A stretch of 64,000 nt of DNA from an uncultured Lachnospiraceae bacterium (lineage in GTDB: Bacteria > Bacillota > Clostridia > Lachnospirales > Lachnospiraceae). The position numbers and the translations under genes are program-made. The number at the start of each line of letters is the position of its first letter. Within the stretch, counting starts at the first letter, position 1. Below, in pieces: positions 1 through 8,229 of the stretch. The stretch spans positions 62,001-126,000 of the forward strand of contig CANRDO010000002.1 in the NCBI GenBank assembly GCA_947629385.1, written 5' to 3'. Below the pieces are notes generated by a model. That model worked only from the letters and a program-made list of their open reading frames with translations. It was not told the DNA's origin and made no database searches.

Positions 1-1
1 G

Positions 2-664
2 ACCGGTATTTACGATACGGTCATTCCCGAATATGATGAAAAATTTGTCACAGAGAATACGGAATACGCCTCAAAGGAAGAATACGAGGAGGCCCTGAGC
101 GCGACAATGGAGGAGGAGTATGCGCAGGAAGGCTATTCCGAGGCGATAGACAGCCTGTTCCAGTCTGTCATGGACAATTCAACATTCAACGGATATCCTG
201 AGGATCTGTATACCGAGTGCGAAAATGAATCCATCTCCTACTATGGACAATTTCTTGGCACGGATGACCGCGATGAAATTCTGGAGGCGCTTGGTCTCAC
301 CACAGAGGATCTGGAAGCCGAGGTGATCGACTCTGTCAATCTTCGCCTTACCATCTGCGCGATCTGCGAGGCGCAGGGTCTGGAGGTGAGCGAGGATGAC
401 TATATTTCAGAGGTAACCGAATCTGCTGAGACTTATGGCTATCCAAGCCCTGTCGAATATGAAGAGGTCAATGGCCGCGAGAATATCGTGTGGTCGCTCT
501 ACGAGAACAAAGTCGCTGAGTTCCTGTACGACAAGGCGGAGATTACCCCTGTCGAGGCATCTGCAGACGATCTTTACGGCGATGAGTTCATCGAGGTGGA
601 GACGGAGGAAGAAACATTCGGCGCGGACGAGATCTATGCCGCAGAGCTTGAGACAGAGGAATAA
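2..664 (+). CDS. Trigger-factor-like protein, C-terminal part (5' end outside window)
   Basis: The reading frame is open from base 2 to a TAA at 662-664, so the start lies before the window. The visible 220 residues are very acidic and helical in character. The first residues (TGIYDTVIPEYDEKFV) resemble the end of the FKBP-type domain and the start of the C-terminal chaperone domain of trigger factor, where a V-P-x-Y-D-x-x-F-V stretch is common. Trigger factor is a ribosome-associated chaperone and prolyl isomerase. Clostridia often carry divergent trigger-factor-like paralogues with acidic tails like the E/D-rich end seen here. Because only the C-terminus is present, a true tig gene and a paralogue cannot be told apart. 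The next gene, a cold-shock gene, has its own promoter. Confidence 0.5.
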   Translation, partial: TGIYDTVIPEYDEKFVTENTEYASKEEYEEALSATMEEEYAQEGYSEAIDSLFQSVMDNSTFNGYPEDLYTECENESISYYGQFLGTDDRDEILEALGLTTEDLEAEVIDSVNLRLTICAICEAQGLEVSEDDYISEVTESAETYGYPSPVEYEEVNGRENIVWSLYENKVAEFLYDKAEITPVEASADDLYGDEFIEVETEEETFGADEIYAAELETEE

Positions 665-727
665 ACCTTAAAATTGTATCAAAAATTTAAAATCACACGT
701 TTTTTACGTTATTTTCTTCAATTGTGC

Positions 728-755
728 TTGACATTTGACTTTATTGTGCTATACT
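728..755 (+). promoter_or_regulatory. Promoter of cold-shock gene
   Basis: A perfect -35 TTGACA at 728-733 is followed after 16 bases by TATACT at 750-755; an overlapping TATAAT lies at 755-760. The predicted start leaves a leader of about 125 bases before the cold-shock ATG at 892, which is the long-leader layout typical of cspA-type genes. Confidence 0.7.
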
Positions 756-783
756 ATAATCGCTGGTAGAGTGGTTTGTTTGT

Positions 784-851
784 AAATTTCACTAGCTATT
801 ATAGATTATGAAATAATAGCCTTTGATAGTCTATAATAGTTAGTGAAATTT
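784..851 (+). promoter_or_regulatory. Long leader hairpin upstream of cold-shock gene
   Basis: Bases 784-809 and 826-851 form a 26-bp stem with a 16-base loop. All positions pair, two of them as G-U wobbles. The stem is A+T-rich and starts about 20 bases after the predicted transcription start. In the cspA family, leader structure controls mRNA stability and cold-dependent translation, so a role as a temperature-sensing leader is plausible but inferred. Confidence 0.6.
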
Positions 852-891
852 TTTAACGAATCAGGTAGGCACAAAGTTAGGAGGTACCCAG

Positions 892-1092
892 ATGAACAAA
901 GGTACAGTGAAGTGGTTCAATGCAGAGAAGGGCTACGGCTTCATCACCGGCGAGAACGGTTCTGATGTGTTCGTACATTTTTCTGCAATCCAGGGTGAAG
1001 GATTCAAGACTCTGGAAGAGGGGCAGGCAGTGTCTTATGATCTGACAGAGGGCGCCCGCGGAATGCAGGCTGCCAATGTAGTGAAACTCTGA
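892..1092 (+). CDS. cspA: Cold-shock protein (CspA family)
   Basis: This 66-residue protein is a complete cold-shock domain. The RNP1 motif KGYGFI and the RNP2-like motif VFVHFSAI are both present and the length is normal for the family. It binds single-stranded RNA/DNA in the cytoplasm and acts as an RNA chaperone. The start is fixed by AGGAGG at 879-884, seven bases before the ATG. It is a single-gene transcript: strong promoter at 728-755, structured leader at 784-851 and a strong terminator at 1114-1148. The paralogue (cspA, cspB and so on) cannot be decided from sequence alone. Confidence 0.95.
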   Translation: MNKGTVKWFNAEKGYGFITGENGSDVFVHFSAIQGEGFKTLEEGQAVSYDLTEGARGMQAANVVKL

Positions 1093-1113
1093 ATTGGAAT
1101 GTGAGATGGCCAG

Positions 1114-1148
1114 AAGGCCGCTGCAGCGCTTGCGCAGCGGCCTTTTTT
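1114..1148 (+). terminator. Rho-independent terminator of cold-shock gene
   Basis: An 11-bp GC-rich stem (AAGGCCGCTGC at 1114-1124 with GCAGCGGCCTT at 1134-1144) is followed by a T-run ending at 1148. It lies 22 bases after the cold-shock stop codon. It also separates that gene from the convergent minus-strand gene ending at 1185. Confidence 0.9.
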
Positions 1149-1184
1149 ACGTCCGAAAATCCTATCTGTCTGTGCTCGTACTCA

Positions 1185-2456
1185 TCAGTACGCCCATTCT
1201 CCGTCGCAGTAAATGACAATGAAGTCCGGCGTGTTCGCCTTGTCCAGGCTGTAGTTTACGCTGATGCGGTTCTCATCGCTCTCCATATCGGATACCTGCG
1301 CCGAATAGCTGTGGTAATCGCTGTCATCAGCCTTGTAATCCGATACGTAATATCTGAGTCCGTCCTTCTCCAGCGTTCCGGAGGTACCGTCAATCTCCAC
1401 TTCATTGACGGCCGGAAGAAGCGTCTTCAGCTCTTCGTCCGTGGTCTTGTTCGTAATCCCGTACGGAGTCTTCAGAGCGTCCGCGCTCCAGTCGTCGCCC
1501 AGGAAGAACTGGATGCTTGTGACCATGGTATCCTGCACATTTACCATCATATCGTCAAGATTTTCCACCCCGACATTGATGCGTCGTTCTCCATTCGAAA
1601 GGTATACGCTCGAATTGTCGCCCAGACCGTATACTACCGTCTCCTCGTCAAGCGTCCATCCGTTATCAATAAGTACCGACAGCGGCATCGGCAGCTGATA
1701 CGCTGTTCCGTCCAGCTCGAAGGTCATCGGCGTCACGCTGTCTCCCATTGCCGCCGGAGCCTTATATTCGTCAAGATACGCCGGCCTGCCCGAAACCTCC
1801 GTCTCGTCTTCCGGGAAAGTCTTGTAATAGTTCAGCTCAATCTCAGTTACCGCTCCGGACTCCTCATCCACACGGAATACCGTCGAGTCCGAATCCGCCG
1901 CCTCGCTGAACATCAGAGACATGTCGCGCATGGTCTCCTGCAGATCCGTCCCCTTCTCGCGAAGGATTTCGGAAAACTCGTATGTATAATTCCCCTCGTC
2001 CCCGGCAGAGCCATAAACCGCTTCTACCTCATCGGAAGAGGAGCCGATCTTAAGTCCGCTCTCCAGAGCGAATTCCAGCGTGGAATTCGCATCCACATCA
2101 ACACCCGCAACCCTCGCGCTCTGCATCTCCATGGCGTTGCCTGTGGCGTTCAAAAGGGTGATGACGACCGCCTTATCCTCATTGGAATCCTTGACCATCC
2201 AGCAGCCTTGCACCGTCATACCGGGTATCTTGGTCGTAGCGTCTGTCGAATAGTAGAAATCCCATCCGTTTGCCTTGAGATCATCCACGGAAAGCGGCAG
2301 GGTGTACTCTGTCCCTTCCAGAGTAAACGTGTACAGCGACTCGATATCCTCCTGGCTGGCCACATTGTCCGCGTAGGGCTGATTCACCGCACATACATTG
2401 AGCGACGCAAAGGCCGACATTCCAAGTACCAGCGCGCCTGTCAACAGTTTCTTCAT
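1185..2456 (-). CDS. Secreted protein with two repeated domains, function unknown
   Basis: 423 residues. A signal peptide (MKKLL, hydrophobic core, then a small-residue region ending near CA) is followed by a mature protein with two related halves. Each half starts with the same kind of motif: LEGTEYTLPLSVDDLKANGW near residue 50 and LDGTAYQLPMPLSVLIDNGW near residue 245. Both then carry acidic stretches, and the second half is shorter. Such paired modules are seen in Lachnospiraceae exported proteins without an assigned role. The start is supported by AGGAGG and AGGAGA just upstream. A promoter (TGGAAA, 17 bases, TATAAT) lies at 2495-2523. No catalytic motif was recognised and the domain family could not be named. 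Confidence 0.8.
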   Translation of the reverse strand: MKKLLTGALVLGMSAFASLNVCAVNQPYADNVASQEDIESLYTFTLEGTEYTLPLSVDDLKANGWDFYYSTDATTKIPGMTVQGCWMVKDSNEDKAVVITLLNATGNAMEMQSARVAGVDVDANSTLEFALESGLKIGSSSDEVEAVYGSAGDEGNYTYEFSEILREKGTDLQETMRDMSLMFSEAADSDSTVFRVDEESGAVTEIELNYYKTFPEDETEVSGRPAYLDEYKAPAAMGDSVTPMTFELDGTAYQLPMPLSVLIDNGWTLDEETVVYGLGDNSSVYLSNGERRINVGVENLDDMMVNVQDTMVTSIQFFLGDDWSADALKTPYGITNKTTDEELKTLLPAVNEVEIDGTSGTLEKDGLRYYVSDYKADDSDYHSYSAQVSDMESDENRISVNYSLDKANTPDFIVIYCDGEWAY

Positions 2457-2494
2457 TCTCCTGATCCTCCTTTGATAATGATTTATATGCTTGT

Positions 2495-2523
2495 ATTATA
2501 ATACAGCCGTCTTGATTTTTCCA
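2495..2523 (-). promoter_or_regulatory. Promoter of the two-repeat secreted protein gene
   Basis: Reading leftwards, TGGAAA (2523-2518) is followed after 17 bases by a perfect TATAAT (2500-2495). The predicted start leaves a leader of about 30 bases to the ATG at 2456. Confidence 0.6.
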
Positions 2524-2618
2524 GCACACTTCAGCGAAATGCCGCCGGATTTTGACACGTGTGCTCCGCTCTCCCCGCGGAAGCATCCACGTCTATTCCT
2601 CGCGCTCCGGAGTCCTCC

Positions 2619-4268
2619 TCAGATCCAGCTGTCGTCAGAGGCCTGTGCTCCTGCATCTTTGGAGTCCTCATCTTTGGAGTCCTTGTCCTGCGCGTTCGTG
2701 TCCTGACCGTCTTCCTCTTCGGAACCGGCCGCGATCTGCGCGCCGCTCACAATGAATCCGACGTCTCGGATCGAGGAACCTGCCGGGATCGCCCCGTTAT
2801 AATCCACTGAAGTGATGTGCAGCGTACTGCCCTCAGCGGTGTAGTTTCCGTTCCATCCGCTGGAAAGCTTGATCTCTCCCGCAAACGGAACACTGATCTC
2901 CCATGAGCTGCAGTCTGTCTCGCCCTTATTCTTGATCGTCAGGTCATACTGATACGTAGGAGCGCCGTTTTCTTCCCAGTTCCCGCGCAGCACCGCGGAG
3001 GCCTCAATGTCGCCGTCCGTGATTTTGATCACGCCGGAGCCGTCCGCGCCTGTCTGCACGCCGCCGTCACTGCCCTGTCCTCCGTTTGCGTCCGCGCCGT
3101 CTCCTGCGCCGCTTTGACCGGCTCCGCCGGATGCATTCTCCTGCCCCGCGCCGCCGTCCACGCCTGTACCGTCTCCCGCGCTATTCGTTCCGCCGCCTGT
3201 GTCCTGACCGCCCTCCTGCTCTGCCGGATTGCCGCTGAGCGTCTCATACAGCCATTTTCCGGAATCGCTCAGATCCTCGAGCGTAAAACCGCTCGTCTTG
3301 GCGCAGGAGCTTTTGAAGATCGCCGAGCTTTCGTTCTTGTTCGACATATTCCACGCGACATAGCTGACGCCGTACTGATCCATCGTCCCAACCCACTGAT
3401 TCGCCTGGTCAAGGTCAAGCGCGCCGTTGCCGCTCGCGTCGCAAATGCCGTATTCCGAGACGAAGATCGGCAGTCCCTGATCAAGCGCGCCTGTCATCCG
3501 GCTGCGCAGGTCGTCCTTGTGCGTGGCCGCATAGAAATGCAGCGAGTACATGACATTATCATAATCCGTGATCGGATCGGCCGCCGCTTCGTCCACGTAC
3601 TGGGACCAGTTCGGCGTCCCCACCAGGATCACCGCGTCCTCGTCGTTCTGACGGATCACCGGGATCACCTGCTCCGCGTAGCTCTTGATCGCCTCCCAGG
3701 TCGTGCCGCCGTTCGGTTCATTGCAGATCTCATAGATCACATTGTCGTTTCCCTTGAACTCATTCGACATCGTCCGGAAGAAATCCATCGCCTCGTCAAG
3801 ATAGACATTCGGGTTCATATCTGAGAGAATGTGCCAGTCGACGATCACGTACATATCGCAGGCGGTCGCGTACTGGACGCCCTGCTTGACGAGCACCTGC
3901 AGCGCTTCCTTATTGCCGTCCGTGCAGTAGCCGCCGGACTCCGCCGTGTACATCGCCAGCCGGACCACATTCGCCTTCCACTCATCGTGCAGCTGACGAA
4001 ACCATTCCTCATTCACGTACTGCGGGAACCACGCAAGCCCATGCGTACTGAGCCCGCGAAGCTGCACCGGCTCTCCGTTCTGACCCGCCAGATGCGTCCC
4101 CTCCACATGGAGCGCCCCGTTCACCGAAGGCGCGGCCACAGCAGCGGAGCCGGCCGCCTGCGTCTGCGCATTTCCGTCCCCCTGCGCAGTAGCGCAAATT
4201 CCGGCGGTCAAAACAGCCTGCAGCGACAGTACTATCGCAAAAAACGTACATTTCCATCGTCTTTTCAT
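2619..4268 (-). CDS. Secreted GH5 endoglucanase-like glycoside hydrolase with C-terminal cellulose-binding-like domain
   Basis: 549 residues. A signal peptide (about 1-30) is followed by a GH5-type TIM barrel (about 50-345). The acid/base is predicted as E184 in ICNEPNGGT and the nucleophile as E272 in IFVSEYG; VIVDWH near 144 is also typical. A Gly/Ala/Asp-rich linker (about 350-412) leads to a CBM2-like beta domain (about 413-512) with the conserved-type W455, W472 and N473, then an acidic Asp/Lys tail with short repeats. It should cleave beta-1,4-glucans outside the cell. Substrate (cellulose, mannan, mixed-linkage glucan) cannot be set by eye. AGGAGG lies upstream of the ATG and a TGCTACAAT extended -10-like site near 4320. 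No partner polysaccharide genes are next to it. Confidence 0.9.
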   Translation of the reverse strand: MKRRWKCTFFAIVLSLQAVLTAGICATAQGDGNAQTQAAGSAAVAAPSVNGALHVEGTHLAGQNGEPVQLRGLSTHGLAWFPQYVNEEWFRQLHDEWKANVVRLAMYTAESGGYCTDGNKEALQVLVKQGVQYATACDMYVIVDWHILSDMNPNVYLDEAMDFFRTMSNEFKGNDNVIYEICNEPNGGTTWEAIKSYAEQVIPVIRQNDEDAVILVGTPNWSQYVDEAAADPITDYDNVMYSLHFYAATHKDDLRSRMTGALDQGLPIFVSEYGICDASGNGALDLDQANQWVGTMDQYGVSYVAWNMSNKNESSAIFKSSCAKTSGFTLEDLSDSGKWLYETLSGNPAEQEGGQDTGGGTNSAGDGTGVDGGAGQENASGGAGQSGAGDGADANGGQGSDGGVQTGADGSGVIKITDGDIEASAVLRGNWEENGAPTYQYDLTIKNKGETDCSSWEISVPFAGEIKLSSGWNGNYTAEGSTLHITSVDYNGAIPAGSSIRDVGFIVSGAQIAAGSEEEDGQDTNAQDKDSKDEDSKDAGAQASDDSWI

Positions 4269-4610
4269 AATCTGTCTGCTCCTCCTTCTCCTCTTTGGTC
4301 ACCAAACTGTATAAATGATTGTAGCATAGATTTTCATTCAAGTCACCTAAATCTTATGCTCATCTTACGCGCCGGAATGTTAAGCTCACCTTACGTTGCG
4401 GAAAGCATAGCATCCGCCGCCAGTCTTTCTTGTTTTGATTGCTTGCAAATCAAAAAGGGAGTATAATGATACAAAAAGAAATACCCAATAATTTGCAGTT
4501 ATAGAAACAATCCTGCAAACTATTAGATACTTCGAGAAGCTTTTATGTGAAAGATAACTTTTTATTACTTTTGGTGCCGCTAATCAAAAGGCGGCGGAAT
4601 GGAGAATTTT
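4269..4610. other. Divergent intergenic region between GH5 and CAP-protein genes
   Basis: This stretch has no gene. It carries the leader of the GH5 gene on the minus strand and a plus-strand promoter for the CAP-domain gene: TTGCTT at 4439-4444, 17 bases, TATAAT at 4462-4467. A small inverted repeat (TTTGCAG at 4492-4498, CTGCAAA at 4513-4519) lies in the leader of the CAP gene. The leader is about 140 bases, longer than needed, but no riboswitch class was recognised. Confidence 0.6.
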
Positions 4611-6017
4611 ATGAGAGAAAAAAGAAACAGAGCTGCATCCCGATTCCTTGCATTCGCGCTATGGCTGCTGTGCATATGCTTCTTCACGTTTCCGGTACTT
4701 GCGGAAGAACCCGAAACAGGGTCGGAGCCAGAACCAATGCCGCCGACTGTCTCATTCCGGATCAGCGGGACAAGCAGCTACGATCAGGACTATGAAGTGC
4801 TGCGGCTGACAAACGCACTCCGTGCAGAGGGCGGATTAGAACCGCTGCAGATGGACCGGAATCTTATGGAAGCAGCGACACAGAGGGCTGCCGAGTGTGC
4901 CTTCGTCTTCCAACACATCCGTCCGGACACAACCATGTGCTACACCGCATCCGAAAAAATGCACGGTGAAAACATCGCCGCCGGCTACAACGGATTGAGC
5001 ACTGCCGCCGAAGCAGTCAATGGCTGGAGAAATTCGCCGGGACACTATGCTAATATCATGAATCCGGATTTCCGCTCCATCGGCGTCGGCCACTTCACAA
5101 AAGACAGATGCTCCTATTGGGTGCAGTGTTTCTCATATTATGAAGGAGACTCTTTTGCCACATCCGGAGTTCGGACAAACAAATACATCGTAAATGTCAT
5201 ATCCGATGCTGCACGCCATAACCTGACGTTCTCAACCTCCGGAAGTACACTCAAAAAAGGCAGCACCGATACCATCCAGCTTTTCTATGAGGATCATGAG
5301 CTTGGATTTCACAGTGTCCGTCTGGATCCTGACGGATTTGCGTTTTCCAGCAGCGCTCCCGGAATTGTTTCCGTAGATCCTACAGGAAATGTAAAATCGC
5401 TGTCTGCAGGCACTGCTACCGTCACTGCCGCTCTGCTCGAAGACCCCTCCGTCAAGGTATCTGTGCAATACACCGTGACAGATCCCAATGCCCGTAAGAT
5501 CAAACTGTACGCAAAAGGCGGCAAATTCCCAAACGGCAAGACCTCTCAGTCATTAAGCGTTACAAACGGCAGTAAATACGGAACTTTATCCACACCCATC
5601 CGCAAAGGCTATACATTCACAGGCTGGTTCGATGCGAAAGGAAAGCAAGTTCGCTCTTCGACCAAAGTATCGATCAGCAAAAATGCGGTCGGTAAGCTTT
5701 ATGCAAAGTGGAAAAAGATCACCGTCGGACAAACTGCCGTCACGCAGGCTTCCGGCAAAAAGAAAAAGACCTTGAAGGTCACATTCCGCAAGGTAAGCGG
5801 CATCAGCGGCTATCAGGTCTATGTATCCGCAAACAAGAAATTCAAAAAGAAGGGACGCATCATCGCCGAGGTCTCAGCCAAAAAGAAAACGGCGACGATC
5901 CGACATACCCTGAAAAACAAGTACCTCTATGTAAAGGTGCGAGCTTACAAGATCGACTCTGCCGGAAAACGGGTATACGGAAAATTCAGCGCCGTGAAAC
6001 AGGTGAAGATGAAGTGA
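4611..6017 (+). CDS. Secreted CAP/SCP-domain protein with Big_2 and InlB-type repeat domains
   Basis: About 468 residues. GGAG at 4601-4604 favours the ATG at 4611 over an in-frame ATG at 4599; the former gives a clean signal peptide ending near VLAEE. A CAP domain (about 55-190) follows, with the family motifs GENIA, WRNSPGHYANIMNP and IGVGHF. Then come a bacterial Ig-like Big_2 domain (about 205-290, SSAPGIVSVD and GTATVTA), an InlB/Flg_new-type repeat (about 300-365, GYTFTGWFDAKG) and a Lys-rich FN3-like C-terminal module (YQVYVSANKKF). CAP proteins in Firmicutes are exported and of unclear biochemical role. The basic C-terminus may bind the wall or polysaccharide; that is inference. Confidence 0.85.
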   Translation: MREKRNRAASRFLAFALWLLCICFFTFPVLAEEPETGSEPEPMPPTVSFRISGTSSYDQDYEVLRLTNALRAEGGLEPLQMDRNLMEAATQRAAECAFVFQHIRPDTTMCYTASEKMHGENIAAGYNGLSTAAEAVNGWRNSPGHYANIMNPDFRSIGVGHFTKDRCSYWVQCFSYYEGDSFATSGVRTNKYIVNVISDAARHNLTFSTSGSTLKKGSTDTIQLFYEDHELGFHSVRLDPDGFAFSSSAPGIVSVDPTGNVKSLSAGTATVTAALLEDPSVKVSVQYTVTDPNARKIKLYAKGGKFPNGKTSQSLSVTNGSKYGTLSTPIRKGYTFTGWFDAKGKQVRSSTKVSISKNAVGKLYAKWKKITVGQTAVTQASGKKKKTLKVTFRKVSGISGYQVYVSANKKFKKKGRIIAEVSAKKKTATIRHTLKNKYLYVKVRAYKIDSAGKRVYGKFSAVKQVKMK

Positions 6018-6090
6018 GCAATTCGAGCAATTCTCTGATAAAACTCCTCTGACAGAGTCACAGACCCGAGCCACACTCTTTTGATACGTC

Positions 6091-6118
6091 AGGCGGCCGC
6101 CAAGTCACACGGCCGCCT
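6091..6118 (+). terminator. Hairpin after CAP-protein gene
   Basis: AGGCGGCCG (6091-6099) pairs with CGGCCGCCT (6110-6118). The following T-tract is weak (TCTGT). It separates the plus-strand CAP gene from the convergent PIN operon and probably ends transcription. Confidence 0.65.
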
Positions 6119-6140
6119 TCTGTATGATCCTTACGCATAA

Positions 6141-6842
6141 TTACATTATTCCGCTATAGAGCGCATCCATCTGCTTTATAAAACTTCCCCAGTCTGGATT
6201 TATTCGTTTATCTCCACGTGTTAAGTAATATTGATACTTATACAATGTTCTTAACGCTTTTTTATCGCATCTGTCCCTTTTGTATAAATAATATATCAGC
6301 TCATACATCTGAACAATCTGCATATCATCTAATCCCGTCCCCAATTTAGCTGCATCCTTAATCAGCCTTATTGGCAGTGAATCGTTAGCAGCAAAAAACA
6401 GAAACTGCTTAACTGCCATAAATGATAACGACCTTACTTCGCCTCTATCCTTAGCATTATCTATTGAGGGATCATACTTTGAATGAATAGCGACTTTATT
6501 CATATAAGTATTTCGCATAGCATTTTCCTCACTATTCAATTCCGAGTCATAATGAATCTTCAATTTGGGAGGATTGCTACTTTTCTGTTCATCTGCATAT
6601 TTTTTTACGCTATCAGCAACCAGTTCGTCATATACCGATTCATGCATCACCAATCCGGAAAATTCACTTAACAGCGGAATAAGCCAGCATTCCTTAAAAT
6701 CTGTAAATGAATAAGCCTTTACCTTTGCCACTTCACTCCTGTCTGGTGGAATAAAGAAATTGGCATCCAAAAATATCTTCTGATCTGGATTTTGCAGGAT
6801 ACTCTGAAATGCCGGATTGACCATTTGTGTATCTACCTTCAT
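6141..6842 (-). CDS. PIN-domain protein, last gene of XRE / ImmA-IrrE / PIN operon
   Basis: 233 residues with the acidic residues of a PIN-type ribonuclease in the right order: D26 in IFLDANFF, E73 in SVYDEL, D132 and E135 in KDRGEVRSL, and D154 in FFAANDSLP. PIN domains cleave RNA and are common toxins. The C-terminal 60 residues are basic and Tyr-rich and may form an extension. The ATG shares its A with the TAA of the upstream protease gene, so translation is coupled. Codon use is A+T-rich, unlike most of the window. It may be a toxin controlled by the two upstream genes, or a defence effector. The PIN call is by motif; the toxic role is inferred. Confidence 0.75.
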   Translation of the reverse strand: MKVDTQMVNPAFQSILQNPDQKIFLDANFFIPPDRSEVAKVKAYSFTDFKECWLIPLLSEFSGLVMHESVYDELVADSVKKYADEQKSSNPPKLKIHYDSELNSEENAMRNTYMNKVAIHSKYDPSIDNAKDRGEVRSLSFMAVKQFLFFAANDSLPIRLIKDAAKLGTGLDDMQIVQMYELIYYLYKRDRCDKKALRTLYKYQYYLTRGDKRINPDWGSFIKQMDALYSGIM

Positions 6843-7714
6843 TAGTCATCCCCGCTTTCGAAGAAGTCCTTTAAGTCATCATCCATCTCCGCATCCATGT
6901 CAAAGCCGAAATCCTCTGGTCTTTTATCAAACAGAGCTAATGTATGAACAAATTCATCATCATCAATTAATCTGTCTTCATAATTGCTGATAATAGTTTC
7001 TATAACTCTATTAGATACCCCTACAGTTTTTGTCCTTTTATTCAAAAGCTCCGATATCTCCGGGTCAATGCTCTTTAAGAGTCTTCTGTACATCCCGTCT
7101 TCACTTCGACAATCTATTTTATACAAATTATCAAACTGACTCTCATCTATAAATCCTTCTTCAAGCAGTCTATTTACGATTGCCTGAAATGGCAGCCACC
7201 ACTCACATTGTATGCGGGCAATAAAACGCAATAACCGGGCTTCTGAAACGCCTTTCATATCAGATTTACCAATTGTTTTTATCACAACTGCTTTTAATGC
7301 TTCATCCGGAAGTAATAATTCAGCCGCAAATCTGTCGGCCATTTTCTCTATAACCTTATCTTCATATTCCATGTCAGGCGTATATGCTTTTCCAGATTGA
7401 GTCTTATAATGATATATTTCGTGTGCTATAGCAAAAATTTGCTCATCATAAAAGCTCGATGTATTCAAACCAATAAATGTAATCGTCTCTTTATCTGTCT
7501 TAAAGCATGTAATATTTCCATAGGTATGTGTTCCATTCATATCTGGAAAAGGATATTCGCATAGTATAATATCTTGTTTTTCTAAGAGCAGCTTAATATC
7601 ATTCGCAATTGGAACATCTGAAAAAACGCCCAAAAAACGTCTGGTTTCAGAAGCCAGATCTTTTACCTCATATATTTTCTTTTCATCCAGTGCAATGGGA
7701 TTATTTTTACTCAT
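6842..7714 (-). CDS. ImmA/IrrE-family zinc metallopeptidase
   Basis: 290 residues. HEIYH at 98-102 is the HExxH zinc motif, and E123 in VIEKMADRFAAELLLP is the expected third ligand; the FAAELLLP block is a hallmark of the family (COG2856). ImmA/IrrE proteases cleave phage or SOS repressors of the XRE type, or regulate toxins with a partner HTH protein. About 120 residues follow the peptidase part with no recognised domain and a very acidic end. The gene overlaps the upstream XRE gene by 8 bases and the downstream PIN gene by one. The likely target is the XRE protein encoded just before it, which would relieve repression of the operon. Confidence 0.88.
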   Translation of the reverse strand: MSKNNPIALDEKKIYEVKDLASETRRFLGVFSDVPIANDIKLLLEKQDIILCEYPFPDMNGTHTYGNITCFKTDKETITFIGLNTSSFYDEQIFAIAHEIYHYKTQSGKAYTPDMEYEDKVIEKMADRFAAELLLPDEALKAVVIKTIGKSDMKGVSEARLLRFIARIQCEWWLPFQAIVNRLLEEGFIDESQFDNLYKIDCRSEDGMYRRLLKSIDPEISELLNKRTKTVGVSNRVIETIISNYEDRLIDDDEFVHTLALFDKRPEDFGFDMDAEMDDDLKDFFESGDD

Positions 7715-8054
7715 TCAACATCGCCTTTCTCAAAAGAAGCTGCTGTTTAGACGCCATCATCATCTCAAACATATGATCGGCCCCTGCCCTTTCTTCTTCT
7801 GACATACTTGAACTACGATAAGCAGTATATATCATAGGTTCATTTTCTACATACAGATCAGGAATATCAAATCCAAGTACTTCAGCTAACTTTTCTAATT
7901 GAGAAATTGAAGGTATATATTCTCTATTCTCCAATCTACCGATCATCTGCCTGTTAATTCCCGTTTCTGTACTTAACTGTTCTTGAGTTAAATCCTTCTT
8001 TTTTCTCAGTTCTCTTACGATTTCTACCATCTTTTCCTGAGACAAACGTTTCAC
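7707..8054 (-). CDS. XRE-family HTH regulator, first gene of the ImmA/PIN operon
   Basis: About 115 residues. The start is best placed at GTG (8054-8052), eight bases after AAGGAG. The longer frame beginning with TTG at 8072 would have that Shine-Dalgarno inside it. A classic HTH_3 domain occupies about residues 6-60 (LRKKKDLTQEQLSTETGINR, then IGRLENREYIPSISQLEKLA). The C-terminal 50 residues form an acidic helix (SEEERAGADHMFEMM). It probably binds the perfect palindrome overlapping the operon promoter at 8087-8113 and represses the operon. Position and architecture suggest the antitoxin or repressor role. Confidence 0.88.
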   Translation of the reverse strand: MKRLSQEKMVEIVRELRKKKDLTQEQLSTETGINRQMIGRLENREYIPSISQLEKLAEVLGFDIPDLYVENEPMIYTAYRSSSMSEEERAGADHMFEMMMASKQQLLLRKAMLNE

Positions 8055-8086
8055 GAAAATCTCTCCTTTCAAAAAAGAACTCTGAG

Positions 8087-8119
8087 TTTTATGATACTAT
8101 AAATATCATAAAATATCAA
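8087..8119 (-). promoter_or_regulatory. Promoter and palindromic operator of the XRE/ImmA/PIN operon
   Basis: Reading leftwards, TTGATA (8119-8114), a 17-base spacer and TATCAT (8096-8091) form the promoter. A perfect inverted repeat, TTTTATGATA (8087-8096) and TATCATAAAA (8104-8113), spaced by 7 bases, covers the spacer and the -10. This is the arrangement expected for autoregulation by the XRE protein encoded 33 bases downstream. Confidence 0.75.
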
Positions 8120-8229
8120 GTTCTTTCTTTGGTTTTCCTATTTTGGTATAATGAATACCATCTTTTCGTTCAAGCCAGTTTTCGTTTTTGTCCTGGAAGC
8201 AGGCTTGAAGCGGGCTTCCGTCCCTCAGC

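Noticed and set aside
1101..2501. Long open frames antisense to real genes (for example 1101-2501 +, 3114-3824 +, 26421-28874 +, 58894-61455 +)
   Set aside because: They mirror the minus-strand genes, have no Shine-Dalgarno, contain Arg/His/Leu-rich nonsense protein and show no family motifs. Synonymous GC bias in the true genes keeps the opposite frame open.
4492..4519. TTTGCAG/CTGCAAA inverted repeat in the leader of the CAP gene as an operator
   Set aside because: Short arms, wide spacing, no second site and no regulator; may be chance in A+T-rich DNA.
8070..8072. TTG at 8072 as start of the XRE gene
   Set aside because: The Shine-Dalgarno AAGGAG lies inside that frame and correctly spaced before the GTG at 8054.
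6141..8119. Prophage regulatory region (XRE plus ImmA as in ICEBs1)
   Set aside because: No integrase, excisionase or structural phage or ICE genes in the neighbourhood; the third gene is a PIN protein.
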